DNA from: Cryptomeria japonica
Taxonomy: Eukaryota > Streptophyta > Pinopsida > Cupressales > Cupressaceae
Direction of reading: 5' to 3'
DNA length: 64,000 nt
Assembly (NCBI RefSeq): GCF_030272615.1
Contig: NC_081409.1
Location: 238,479,832 to 238,543,831 of the forward strand
The notes under the pieces are model-generated. The model saw nothing but the letters and a program-made list of their open reading frames with translations. It was not told the DNA's origin and searched no databases. This document shows positions 45,301 through 56,325 of the stretch, piece after piece. A program made the position numbers and the translations under genes. How positions within the stretch are numbered: position 1 is the first letter of the stretch; every line of letters begins with the position of its first letter.

Positions 45301-48059
45301 GCAAACTCCTATTATGTCATTGATTCCGAGTACAATGATAAGGCTCCGATAGTAATGTGTTAAGTAAAAGAATCTATCAAGACATATATATGCAGTCTTT
45401 GCAACATTCCATTCAAATCACACAGAATTATTATAAGATTTGGAATATTTGAGTAAGAAAAACAAGCAATTAAATTGAGAAGATTCACTACATTGATTCA
45501 CAAATTTACTTCATTAGTCTCATTTATTAGTTATGTTCACTTACTAAGCAACTATTAACATCAAGAAAAATAGAAGAGGTGAGAATTTGAAATCTTGTAA
45601 ACTCCAAGTTTAATATCAAAACAGGTTACCTCATTTGGATGGTTATATTTAGTTATCATGTGTTTTAAGCAAATTTCACTTTCAATCTTGATATAAATTT
45701 GATTCCCTTTCCACAGAAATCAAATATGTGAAAACTTTGGAAAAATATCCATTCAAACTTTTGACCAATCCCTACATTTTATAAACTTTTGAGATGTATA
45801 CTACTTGAATGCTAACATTTTTTATAGATTCATGAAATAGATGCCAATTATATATGTACATCCTTCAATTCTCTAACCACTTTTATTTTATCCAATTTAA
45901 TTACCTTCGTTTGTGTTTTAGTAGGGGAACTAAGCCTAAATACTTACAAATTGTATTAGGCATCACATTCCTTGAGGCTCCTAAGTCTACCAAGCAATTA
46001 TGCAAGTTTTTTTCCAAAAATTCTAATAGTGAATAAAAAGGGAGGAGCATCTAATTTACCTTTATATATTGTCGTAAAGGCATCAATATTGACTTATGTC
46101 CTTTCTTAGCGTTTGGTCATGTTTTTCACTCCTTTTATTTAAAAAAAAAAAACATTAAATCTTCTATTTGTTTAGGACAAATTTGAATTACATCAAACAA
46201 ATTTGGTTTGGCATTATCCTCAATTGATTCTTTTGGAGGGAGGGAGTGATTATTTTCATGGGGTTCTGGTGGAGTTGTATTACTTCCCATTGGAATGCAA
46301 GTAATCAAAGGACTTTTGTTTTTGTTTTGTAAGTAGTTACTATTTAACTTTTTGAGCAATCTATAGATTGTGATGATGTTCGTTAATTAATTCATTGTCC
46401 TTTTCAAATAGAGAAAAAATATGTGTCTAAGTATCATGGTTGTATTTCAGAATTACTATCCTTACTTTTCATTGATATTCTCTATTATTGTGAATCTAAT
46501 TGAGTTATTCTAGCCAAATTCTCTATAAAAGGTAGTTGTATTCATAATAGTTAGTTGTGTCATGTAGTATGCACTAGTTCATGGGATTTAATTCTACTAT
46601 GTCTATTTGATTGAAGGAACTCACAAATAGTTTATTTTGATCTTCAAAATTTGTAACTTATATATTGTTGGGACAAGTATTCCATTGTTCGTTACACAGT
46701 ATGATCTAGAGTTAAATGATCTTCTCTGACTTTGAAATTTCCTATTATTGTGGTTCTAAAAATTGTTTTGGTTAAATGTTTACTCTTTATGAAAAATAAT
46801 TAAATTAAATAAGCCCATTATTCATTTCGAAAAACAATTTATTGAATTTTTCAGTATTTGAAGTTAAGTGTGCAAGTTTGATTGATATTAGATGTCATTC
46901 CACTAGCTTAAACATTGACTAAAGGTATTTTGTTGGAAATTTGTTTTTTAAAATATTAATTCTCAATTGGGATTATCTAGATACCATGGTTGTTCTATGG
47001 TTGTCTATTCCAATCTAATATGGGTGTGGGATATATTGATTCAAGGGTTATGGAATACGTGGTTGACTCAATAACCCAATAATATGGTTTAGCAATGATG
47101 TATACTTTGATAATGCTATGTTAATGGTTGGGATATGATTGGGCATTCTAGTATATCCCAAGGTTGGTAAAGTACTTGCAATCCCTCTTGTCATCAAATC
47201 CATTTCTATAACCAAGTGGATAACTATATTATATATTTTGGAAAATTTGTTCAAGTTGAGTTGATTTTTTTTAAGAACAAACAAGTCAATGGATCTAGTG
47301 CCCTCATGTATACTTTGACCACAACAACTACATCTACATGATAAGGATTTTTTGACTTTTTATATAGATTTTGGAACCGAGAATTAAACATGCTAATACG
47401 CTCATTGTGTTCCTTTTTACAAATGATGGATTATTGATACAATATAATGCGATCAACATAAATCTTAAATGGGTTATTTAAATTATATGCGATGGTAAAA
47501 TGAAAGGGGTAATTAGAACATATCTAGGAAATAATAGGTTGCAATTAAGATGCGACATGGTGTTAATTTATATAACGATAAACAACATTACAAGATGGTT
47601 AAAAATAAATTTGTACACGAACCCTACCCTTACCACTTTCACAGCCACTATTGTTACCCCTATTATAGGGAGTCTTAATTAGTAAACATTTAACATAGAG
47701 GTTGGTTAGATCAAAGATCAAATTTTCTTTCACACATATATACCAAATTGAAGAATAGAAGTTACTGAACTAATCAATACAAATCTATCAGCATATGCAC
47801 AACTTAATCTAGAAATTCTACAAAGATTTTACATTGCAAAATAAAGCTCAATATGCAAATCACATGAATAAGGATAGTATTCTAGCTATTGATTTTTTTT
47901 TGGATTTGACTATGTAGATATTTTTGCATCCAATGTTTCAGATCAAACTCTATGATCCATCATTAGGGAATGAAAGCATGAGAAGAGAGAAGTGAAAGAT
48001 TAGCAGACCCAGGTGCCTAAATAGATGGAAAGAGTTAGGACAACAAGGCTAATTCACAT
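42310..48059. other. Long AT-rich region, no gene recognised
   Basis: Nearly 6 kb with only short open stretches lacking motifs. Noted details: (TA)-rich sequence at 42840-42980, and a rough internal repeat on 'attaggggacacatgccttcctcatacca' themes at 43530-43670. No gag, pol, tRNA or LTR pair could be supported. Confidence 0.4.
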
Positions 48060-48970
48060 AGGAACCAATGCACAATGTTAGAAAGAGGGGGAAGAACAAG
48101 GAGAAATATGATTAAAAAGAATGAGATTAATTTAACAAAAGACCAAAAATAGAAAATAGGACATCAATAAGAAAAATAAGCAAAGAGAAAAGACTAAAAA
48201 TAATATATGTTAAAGAAAAGACGCAAAAATAATTAATGACAAAACAAGAAGGAAAGTAACAAGATAAAAGAAATTAATAATAGTAATCGACAATGAGGTA
48301 AGATAATTGAAAAACCAAAAGAAAAAATATTGAAAATTATGAGAGAAAGGAATCAAAAAGATAAGACCTAATCTAAAGATAACTAAAGACACCACATAAA
48401 GAAAATAATGCAAGGAAGTCAATAAATAACAATAAACAAAAATAATGAAGATAAATTAAAGACATAAAGTAATTAATAAAAATAATGACAATCAAAAGAG
48501 GAATACAAATCTAAAATAAAAGTAATAATGACTATAAAGAATAGGCTCATAAGAAAAGGATAATAAAGAATAGAAATAGAATGAATTTAAAATAAGGGAG
48601 AAAGGAACGAAAATTTGAAAAAGGCTAGAATAAAGACTAAATATAAAAGTATTAACATAAGGAAAGTAATAAAAAGATGAGAGAGCCTAAAATTATAGGT
48701 AATAATAAGAAAGGGTATTTATAATAGTCTAATGATATAAGAAGAGGTTGAAATAGAAGATAAAGGAAAAAGGAAAATTAAATAGTTAATAAAATAAAGA
48801 ATAAGAAAGATAATAAAATGAAGGATCAAAAAGAAAAGAAAAAAAGAAAAAGAGAAAAAATAAACGAAAGAATCAAAAAGCAAGGACTAGAAATAATATA
48901 ACCTAATGAAAAGACCTAAGAGGAATTAATAAAAATAAAAGATGAAGAAATAAGAGGCAAAAAAAATATA
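48060..48970 (+). repeat. Purine-rich (A+G) tract
   Basis: About 900 bp whose plus strand is overwhelmingly A and G, with recurring 'aataaaga', 'aaaaagaa' and 'agaaaag'. There is no fixed period. It ends abruptly at about 48970, where the Penelope-like coding sequence starts. Minus-strand open frames over it (48210-48422, for example) reflect composition. Confidence 0.85.
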
Positions 48971-48974
48971 GAAA

Positions 48975-49775
48975 ATGTGTTTCCTTTTGTAACCATTTAA
49001 CCTGAAGACATGGATAAGGTGGGCAATCTCTTGTTAAATGTGTTCGTCATCACAGCTTAGAAACGTCCGAGAGACCAAGGTTTTGAGGACACTAGCTTTT
49101 TGGGCTGGATGGTGATGAGAAGAGGAATGAAGGTACAAATTAGTGTGGGTGCCTTTGCGGTAGACACGATGAGCTAAGGATCCATCAAGCCTTTTGATGA
49201 GAAGAATGTCGAGGTAAGGGAGTTGGTTGTTGATTTCAATTTCTTTGGTGAAGGATATGCAATCTGCTATGTTGTTTAAATGAGAGTGAAACTCTTCCAA
49301 TTTCTCAAGACCGCGGGGACAACAAATGTTGGTGTCATCGACATAACGTTCCCACCACTTTGATTTGAGGGGAAAGCATTGAAGAGCAATAGTTTCAAAG
49401 TAGTCCATATAAAGGTTGGCAATGATTGGAGAGAGGAGAACCCATAGCTACACTATCCACTTGTTCATAGATCACAACTTGGAATGAGAATAAGGTAGAT
49501 CTAAGACATAAACCACCAAGGTAGCAACCTCGTTATTTGTCTTATTTCTAATCAACTTAATTGAGTTAGGGATGGGCACTTTGGTGAATAGAGAAACCAG
49601 ATCAAAACTGACTAGAAAGTCATTATTGTTGAGCTTCTTGTCATCGATGAAGTGGGCAAAATTCTTGATGAAAGAGCTAGAAGAGCCAGTAAGAGGAGAG
49701 ATGAGCTTGGCCAAATAGGCAGCAAGATTATAAGTAGGGGAGATGACCCAATAGTTGTGCATCCTAACTTCACGC
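48975..49775 (-). pseudogene. Penelope-like retroelement reverse transcriptase, C-terminal two thirds
   Basis: Reads downwards from about 49765. It starts at 'SPTYNLAAYLAKLISPLTG' and continues with 'NNDFLVSFDLVSLFTKVPIP' (first catalytic Asp in 'SFD'), then across a frameshift near 49440 'EQVDSVAMGSPLS' and 'IIANLYMDYFE'. The catalytic 'RYVDDTNI' is at 49331-49345. Then come 'QLPYLDILLIKRLDGSLAHR', 'VYRKGTHTNLYLHSSSHH' and, past a TAA at 49034, 'QEIAHLIHVFRLNGYKRK'. This order and the exact motifs are those of Penelope-like elements, not LINE or LTR reverse transcriptases. The GIY-YIG endonuclease that normally follows is absent; sequence changes to a purine tract at about 48970. Conifer members of this class are known as Dryads. 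Confidence 0.88.
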
Positions 49776-50194
49776 TTCTCAAAATCCTACGTGGGAATTT
49801 CAAATCACTCCCAATTTTTTAGAGCAGCTTATTTGGCAAGTCCCCTACTTATAACTAAGGTTTCAAGGCCACATCATCAAATATGATGCCACATCAACAT
49901 GCTTTTTGCAAGGTGTCCAAAACAACCCCAAAAAAGTGAGACCAATAAGCATGCAAAAGGGACCCTAATATTTGTGCAGCTGATGTGTCATCACATGATT
50001 GGTTGTTTTTTTACAACAAATGGTATATTTCATTCAATTATTGGTACTCATCATAGCAATAACAACTTTAAAATAACAACTATTGGTGCAATGTTGTACA
50101 AAAAATGGACATTAAATCAGCAAGTATAAGGGTATTAAATCAACTACTTCTATCACAAGAATTGGAATGAGTTCAAACTACTGAGTCCTTTCCC
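49776..50194. other. Interruption between the two Penelope-like segments
   Basis: About 420 bp with no RT similarity, AT-rich, separating the N- and C-terminal RT pieces. A 14-bp inverted repeat ('ttataagtagggga' at 49730-49743, 'tcccctacttataa' at 49841-49854) lies at its left side. It may be an inserted small element; its boundaries are not exact. Confidence 0.4.
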
Positions 50195-50345
50195 CTAAGA
50201 GAATCAATAGAATCAATTATAGACTTAAGAGGAACAGCTAGTTTGTCGATTTTAGGAACTCCATAAATGGGATGGTCACCACCTTGGAGGGGAGCAGTCC
50301 AGTCTCGTTTTGATGGAGTCATCAAAAGATGAACAAGAAATCTAA
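50195..50345 (-). pseudogene. Penelope-like RT, N-terminal piece
   Basis: One frame reads 'DHPIYGVPKIDKLAVPLKSI' and 'IDSID', matching the Penelope-like block that precedes 'GSPTYNLA' (family form 'YGLPKIHK...PLRPIVSSIGS'). It is in the same orientation and correct order relative to the segment at 48975-49775, so both come from one element. It starts about 550 bp upstream of the lipid-transfer-like gene. Confidence 0.6.
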
Positions 50346-50817
50346 GGTAGGCTGCCGAGAATTGACGGCGCCTCTGAAATTATATTCTTAGATAAATTAA
50401 ACCAAACAATTACTTGGCTTCCTTGCAGTACAAATTATGTTTTGGGCGGTGGATTTTGGGGGAAGTGGTAAAGAAGAAATCGGTGGGATAATTAAATGTA
50501 TCTTAAATTTACTCATCCCGAATTTGCCAATAAATAGATGCATATAATTCATCTGTATAATCCAACCAGCTGTGCTCTGGCAGGGGACTTTTTCAAAGAA
50601 ATATAACTGATTAATGATGATTTGATATTAATACAGCATAACGGCTAATTAAATTTGGCCGACAAACCTCTCAATTTAAGAAAAATTTTAAAAAACGGTT
50701 TCCACCATTAACAACAGGTCAGAAAGCTTAAAAAAACATGGAACACAATCATACTTTTCTAAGTTAAAATCCAAGAAAAAAAGTTACAACAAATCTTCTC
50801 AGAACCCCAATAATCTC

Positions 50818-50825
50818 TATAAATA
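50818..50825 (+). promoter_or_regulatory. TATA box of the lipid-transfer-like gene
   Basis: 'tataaata' 74 bp before the ATG, a canonical plant TATA box that would place the transcript start near 50850. Confidence 0.75.
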
Positions 50826-50898
50826 CCAAGCTAAGATGCAGGAAACCCACCAGCCAGCAGCAGAAAGAAAGCAGAGCATTTGAAGCAAAATTGCAGAA

Positions 50899-51207
50899 AT
50901 GAGGATGAAGAATACAGGGTTAGTGATTTTTGCAGTGTTTTTGATGTGGGTTATGTGTGGTGAGGCAAAGTGTACAAAAGAAAGCTATGCACTTGAGCAG
51001 ATAAGTCCATGCATAGATGAAGGCACTCTGGTGTCTGCGCCTAACGAAAAATGCTGTGACGGAATGAAGATTATTGCTCGTTTGGGTTGCTTTTGTGATA
51101 TCCTCACGTCTGCAACTGGACGAGACGATCCTACCATTGTTAGAGATTACATTGAGGCCTGTCAAATCCATGTTCCTGACAATTTCAAATGTCTTCCAAA
51201 TGCCTGA
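50899..51207 (+). CDS. Small secreted 8-cysteine protein, non-specific lipid-transfer-like (DIR1-like spacing)
   Basis: 102 residues. Residues 1-23 form a signal peptide (basic start, then 'GLVIFAVFLMWVMCGEA'), so the mature protein begins near 'KCTKESY' and would be extracellular. The mature part has the 8-cysteine pattern of the lipid-transfer/2S-albumin superfamily: C-x12-C-x13-CC-x10-CxC-x21-C-x9-C, with Phe as the central residue of CxC. The short CC-to-CxC spacing fits type II or DIR1-like (type IV) proteins better than type I. Such proteins bind acyl lipids in a helical tunnel held by four disulphides; roles include cuticle deposition and defence signalling. A TATA box (50818) and a poly(A) signal (51269) frame a complete intronless gene with no lesions. 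Assignment to a subtype is an inference. Confidence 0.88.
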   Translation: MRMKNTGLVIFAVFLMWVMCGEAKCTKESYALEQISPCIDEGTLVSAPNEKCCDGMKIIARLGCFCDILTSATGRDDPTIVRDYIEACQIHVPDNFKCLPNA

Positions 51208-51268
51208 TAACCCAATCTCTGGAGCGCTATGAAAATACTTATATTCTCTGCATTTGTGTGTAATGTGG

Positions 51269-51274
51269 AATAAA
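51269..51274 (+). terminator. Poly(A) signal of the lipid-transfer-like gene
   Basis: 'aataaa' 62 bp after the stop codon, in a T/G-rich context suitable for cleavage and polyadenylation. Confidence 0.65.
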
Positions 51275-51511
51275 ATTGGACGAGTCTTCACTTGGCTATT
51301 GATCATCCTGTCAGATTATTTGGGGATGCATACGTATATTATACTTAGTTATTTACCAATTTGGATCTGGGTTGCTATAAATTTCTTCTGGATCTGATCA
51401 AGCTATGAATTGGTGGGAGCTTACTTCTGATCAGATATGATTTAGCTATAAGTTGGGTGGGAGCTTGATATTATTATGTGGGTAAATGAATGAAACTGTT
51501 GCAGTTTGGCT

Positions 51512-51563
51512 TGATCACTTCTCTGTGATGTTGGCTATGATCACTTCTCTGTGATGTTGGCTA
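51512..51563 (+). repeat. Perfect 26-bp tandem duplication
   Basis: Two identical copies (51512-51537, 51538-51563) starting 'tgatcacttctctgtgatg'; a third begins with 'tgatca'. Each unit contains the short palindrome 'tgatca'. Confidence 0.95.
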
Positions 51564-52134
51564 TGATCATTGAATTAAATTATATTTCTTAAAGAATTTG
51601 ATTGCTTATATTGAGTGCATTTTGCTTGTCATGTTATTGGAATGAGGAAAAACAAAATGGTTACATTTAGTGATGATTTATTAGTATAATATTTCTTTTT
51701 GATCAATAAAGGCATAGCGGAGATTTATATTAATATTGCATTAATTACCGTATTGACAAGGCTGAGCGGTGATGCCTCAAAAACCATTCTCAGCATATTT
51801 CAAAAAAAGGGTTTCCTAGCAGATAGAAACCATAAGCATCAGAGTAACCATAGTATCTAATTTCAAAACCTGGCAAGATTATGGAGTCTATGCAAATAAA
51901 TCTATAAAGAGTTTAGATGGCAGATTCTCAACTGCCAATACAGAGATTTTAAACATAAATATGCAGCCAAAATTAACTATAACCAAAGTCTTAGATTAAG
52001 CAGTCAAGAAAGTAATTATTTTTCACAGGGTCAAATTGGGGAACCTAGCTTGGAGTTTAACTTGTATAATATTTTTAATTTAATAGTTAGTTTTATTTTT
52101 ATTTGTGAATTTGATTTACAAGTGATAGTGAATA

Positions 52135-52567
52135 TGTTGTGTTATGAATGCAGAAGCATTCACCCATAAACAATAAAATTACAACACAAATTAGATGCAA
52201 AGAAGTAGTGAAAAATAAAGAAGAATAACATAACAAATGAGAATGCATAGATTTACGTGGTAAAACCTTGATAATATGCCAAGGAAACATCCACAGGGCA
52301 AGTATTGGTAATTTTATTGCTCAAGAAAAACAATTACATCTACAAGCTTCACAACTGCTGCAATATTTCTCTTACAAATCAACACAATAACAATTCCTTC
52401 AAGAGAACAAAGATTTATAACCTCTTGAAGATAAGAGCAATCTCTCAACATAGAATTAAACCCGATTTATTCCTTCGAAGAAATTCAACTGTTTTTTTAT
52501 AAAACAAGAGAAAGATTGTTTTCACAATCTTGTTTTTTCTAGTTTTTCTTGTTGTCATAATCTTACA
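52135..52567 (-). repeat. 3' LTR of the second copia element
   Basis: On the minus strand it starts TGTAAGATTATGAC (52567) directly after a polypurine tract and ends ...ACACAACA at 52135, about 433 bp. It contains the typical copia LTR phrase 'tttacgtggtaaaacc' in plus orientation. No matching copy is recognised at the other end of the element. Confidence 0.75.
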
Positions 52568-52581
52568 ATCTCCACCTTGAC
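52568..52581 (-). other. Polypurine tract of the second copia element
   Basis: Minus strand 'gtcaaggtggagat' abuts the LTR start at 52567. Confidence 0.85.
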
Positions 52582-54923
52582 AACAATTTACCTAATACTT
52601 GTCGAAGCCCATGCATCACCCCTTTTGCAAATCAAGAGAAGCCACACTCCACTTCAACTTCTCCACCAACATTGGTTTAGTAAACATATCTGCACAATTT
52701 TTATGTGTATGAACTTTTTCAAGGGTTACTCCACCTCCATCAATAACCTGTCTTACAAAATGGTACTTGATTTCAATATGCTTGGTTCTGATGTGATAAG
52801 CTGGATTTTTAGCCAAATGGATAGCACTTTGACTATCACATAATACAATAACATTGTCCTGCACTTTTCCAAACTCAACCAAAAAACCCTTCAACCAAAT
52901 TGCCTCTTTACATGCATGTGAAAGAGCCATATATTCTGGCTCAGTTGTGGACAAAGCAACTATTTCTTGAAGCTTTGACATCCAACTAATTGCTCCACCT
53001 GCAAGAGTAAAGACATAACCTGATGTAAATCTCCTTTTGTCCAAATCACCTACAAAATCAAAATCAACATAACCACACACTAAACTACTACAACCATTAT
53101 AGGTGATACAATAATTACTTGTGCCTCTAAGATACCGAAGCACCCATTTCACTGCTGCCCAATGCACTTTACCTAGATTTGCCATGTATCTACTGACAAC
53201 ACCAACTGCATGTGAAATATCTGGTCTTGTACATACCATCCCATACATTAAACTTCCTACTGTATTAGCATATGGTATACGAGACATATCATCCTTTTCT
53301 TCTATAGTACTAGGACATAAACTTGAAGAAAGCTTAAATTGGGAAGCTAAAGGGATATTTACAGGTTTCACCTTTTGCATACCGAACCTTATGAGGATCT
53401 TCTCTACATACTTCTGTTGTGATAACCAAAGCTTACCATGTTCCCTGTCTATGTATATCTCAATGCCCAAAGTTTGTTTTGTTGCTCCTAGATCCTTCAT
53501 ATCAAATGTCCTAGCCAACTGAGCCTTTAACTTATTAATTTCAGCCACACGTTTACTTGTTACAAGTATATCATCAACATATAACAGTAAGATAATGAAT
53601 AAACCTTTCTTCAATTTGTAGACCCACTTGCAACCTATAATTTTCCTTCCCTTTGGAAGTTCTACTAAGTCTGATGTCTTATTCTTCTCCAAGGCATCCA
53701 TTTATTCTTTCACGGTTGTCTTCCACTTAGCATTTTCAATGCCATTCATTGCTTCCTGATAACAACTTGGTTTCCCATCATTAGAAATCAAAGAAACGGG
53801 TGAAATGAAATCACCATACCTTTTAGGAGGATTTTTTACTCATTTAGATCTCCTTAGAAATGGTTGTGGTGTTCCCACACTTTCGTGTATGTCTTCCAAA
53901 TCTTCACCTACACCTTCAGAGAGTTCTTCGAGTCCTTTCTTATCTGCAGATGATTGAATTTCCAATTGGACTTGTTGATGATGTGGTACTTGTTCCTCTT
54001 CCAAATCAGCTTCTACAATATCTGATTTTGTTAGAGAAGATTCATCAAATACTACATCTCTGTTAATGATGATTTTATGGGTAGTAGGATCCCACAATCT
54101 TTATCCCTTAACTCCATCACCATAACCAACAAAGGAGTATTTCTTAGATTTGGGGTCTAATTTAGAACACTGATCCTTAGAAACAAGAGCGTAAGCATCA
54201 CAACAACAAAAAAATCAGATTTGAATAATCACAAGAACGACCTATCCATACCTCTTCAGGAATCTTAGAATCAATTGCAACTACTGGTGACCAGTTTACC
54301 AAATAGTATGTTGTATTAACCGCTTCTACTCATAACTCTTTCTGCAATTTGACATTATAGAGCATGCTCCTTACTCTCTCTAGAAGAGTCCTATTCATGT
54401 GTTCAGCAACACCATTTTGCTGAGGAGTGTAAAATGTGGTTTTATGCATCACAATCTCAGCTTCCTTGCAATAATTTTCAAAATTTAAAGATATGAACTC
54501 ACCTCCATTATTTGTTCTTAAACATTTGATTGATCTGCCAATTATCTTTTCAACCATAACTCTAAATTGCTTAAATACACTAAATACATCAACTTTACTT
54601 TTAAGAAAATAGACCCACAAGTTTTTAGAGTAGTCATCTATAAATGTTACAAAATATGATACTCCTCCAAAAGAAATAGTAGGGGATGGACCCCAAACAT
54701 CTGAATGGATGTAGTCTAAAACACCTTTACTTATGTGACTACCTGATTTAAACTTGTGTCTACATTGCTTTCCAAAGACACAATACTTGCAAAAAATTAA
54801 ATTCAAAGTTTTTAAATCTGGAAGTAACTTAAGGTTTACCAGTACCTTTATCCCTTTCTCGCTCATATGACTCATTCGTTGATGCCATAAACAAGTAGAT
54901 TCATCTACTTCCTTAGATACCAC
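52582..54923 (-). pseudogene. pol: Copia pol with internally deleted reverse transcriptase (second element)
   Basis: Reads downwards. Integrase (54923-54330) keeps the HHCC finger ('WHQRMSHMSEKG' to 'CKYCVFGKQ') and most of the core. The second catalytic position reads 'RTNNGGEF', Asn where Asp is required. A broken linker follows (54097-53840). The RT/RNase H frame (53701-52616) opens 'MDALEKNKTSDLVELPKG', reaches 'CKWVYKLKKG' and jumps straight to 'LLLYVDDILV' at about 53610, so roughly 170 residues holding most of the RT fingers and palm are deleted without breaking the frame. RNase H is complete: 'GYVFTLAGGAISWMSKLQ', 'CDSQSAIHLAKN' and 'NCADMFTKPM'. Inactive as an enzyme source. Confidence 0.9.
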
Positions 54924-54952
54924 AATTGCCTCATTTATCTTAGTATTTCCTT

Positions 54953-56235
54953 CTAGCTTATAAAGGTTTCCAACTTTGTAGCCTTCATAACCATTACAAT
55001 GTTCTTTGACACTTTAAGTACTCCACCTTGACAAGAGAATTTATAACCACGAGAATCCAAAACACCCAAGGAAATTAAATTCTTTTTTAGTTCTAGTACA
55101 TGTTTTACCTCTGTTAATGTCTTTACAACACCATTAATCATCTTAATTCTAATACTCCCAATCCCAACAGTCTTAAAAGAAGTATTATTTCCCATAAGAA
55201 CAACACTACCATTGATAGATTGGTAAGTAGAAAACCAATTCCTATGTGGACACATGTGATCAAAAGCACTAAAATCTAATATCCATTCATCTTGATGTTG
55301 TAAGATATTACAAACAAATAATATTTCAGTAACCATACATGAACCTGTCGAAGCACCAAAATCTAATATCCATTCATCTTGATGTTGTAAGATATTACAA
55401 ACAAATAATACTTTACTAACCATACCTGAATCTATCTCGACAGATTTTTCTTCCTCTTTGGATCCATCATCATCCTCTTTCCTCTTCCAACAATCTTTCT
55501 TGAGATGCCCTAATTTACCGCAATACCAACATTTTCCCTTACCCTTTTTGCCTCTTGACTTGGATCTGGATGTACCTCTCAAATTTTTGCCTTTTTCAAT
55601 GGATCGACCTCTAGCCACCATTGCTTCCGGTGTGGAAGTTCCTTTATTAGACTTCCTACACACCTCTTTAGACAACAAAGCTCCCACAACAAAATCAAAT
55701 TCAAGGGTGTCAGTTGTGCTAAAGCTAATAGAAGTGACTAAATGATTCCAACATTTAGGCAAAGAAAACAAACAATGTCACTGCCTTGTCTTCATCTTCG
55801 ATTTTCGCATCCAAACTACCTAATTGACAAATTAGAGTATTGAAAACATTTAAATGATCAACAATTTTTATACCTTCCTTCATTCACAGACTATACAATT
55901 GCCTCTACAAGTAGATCCGATTTGTCAAATATTTTGTCATGTAAAGACTCTCCATTCTACTCCATAAGCCTGTTGTTGTTTCCTCTTCAACAATATTGAA
56001 AAGAAACTCATCCGCCAAACACAACCGAATTGTACTAAGAGCTCTCATATCCAGATCGTCCCAATCCTCATCAAACATATTTGTAGGTTTCTTTGATTTT
56101 CCTACCAATGATTTGTGCAAACCTTGCTGCACTAACAAATCATGTATTTTAAGTTTCCAAAGCTTAAAATTAGATAGTGAGCATACCCAGCTACTGACTT
56201 ACGAGTTGTCTATTTTGTATGCACCATCTCTGTAA
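54953..56235 (-). pseudogene. gag: Copia gag and protease with a duplicated active-site segment (second element)
   Basis: Gag begins near 56235 with several lesions; 56138-55905 reads 'NKMFDEDWDDLDMRALSTIR'-like capsid sequence. A frameshift near 55785 leads into the 272-codon stretch 55771-54953. That has the basic region and CCHC knuckle 'CWYCGKLGHLKKDCWKRK' (about 55480-55530), then the protease start twice over: 'HQDEWILDFGAST' and, 29 codons later, 'HQDEWILDFSAFDH'. Both active-site Ser positions are Phe. The pre-integrase block 'VKHVLELKKNLISLGVLDS' follows. The frame then breaks into integrase at 54923. The duplication is described separately. Confidence 0.88.
55271..55444 (-). repeat. 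87-bp in-frame tandem duplication across the copia protease active site
   Basis: 'aaaatctaatatccattcat' recurs at 55271 and 55358, period 87 bp (29 codons). The two copies differ by only a few bases and keep the reading frame. Confidence 0.92.
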
Positions 56236-56325
56236 GTTTCAACATAAAACTATTATTCTCCAAATTCAACTTGCAGAGTGAATCATAGGTCCCAGTATTA
56301 TAAAACCTATGCTCTGATACCGAAA
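56236..56325 (-). other. Leader and tRNA-Met primer site of the second copia element
   Basis: Minus strand 'ggtatcagagc' (about 56311-56321) is the core of the tRNA-Met primer site, adjacent to a TG at 56326 where the 5' LTR should begin. The sequence beyond 56326 does not resemble the 3' LTR at 52135-52567. Confidence 0.7.

Noticed and set aside
50920-51306. 128-codon minus-strand frame opposite the lipid-transfer-like gene
   Set aside because: Shadow; the plus frame has a signal peptide, an 8-cysteine pattern, a TATA box and a poly(A) signal.
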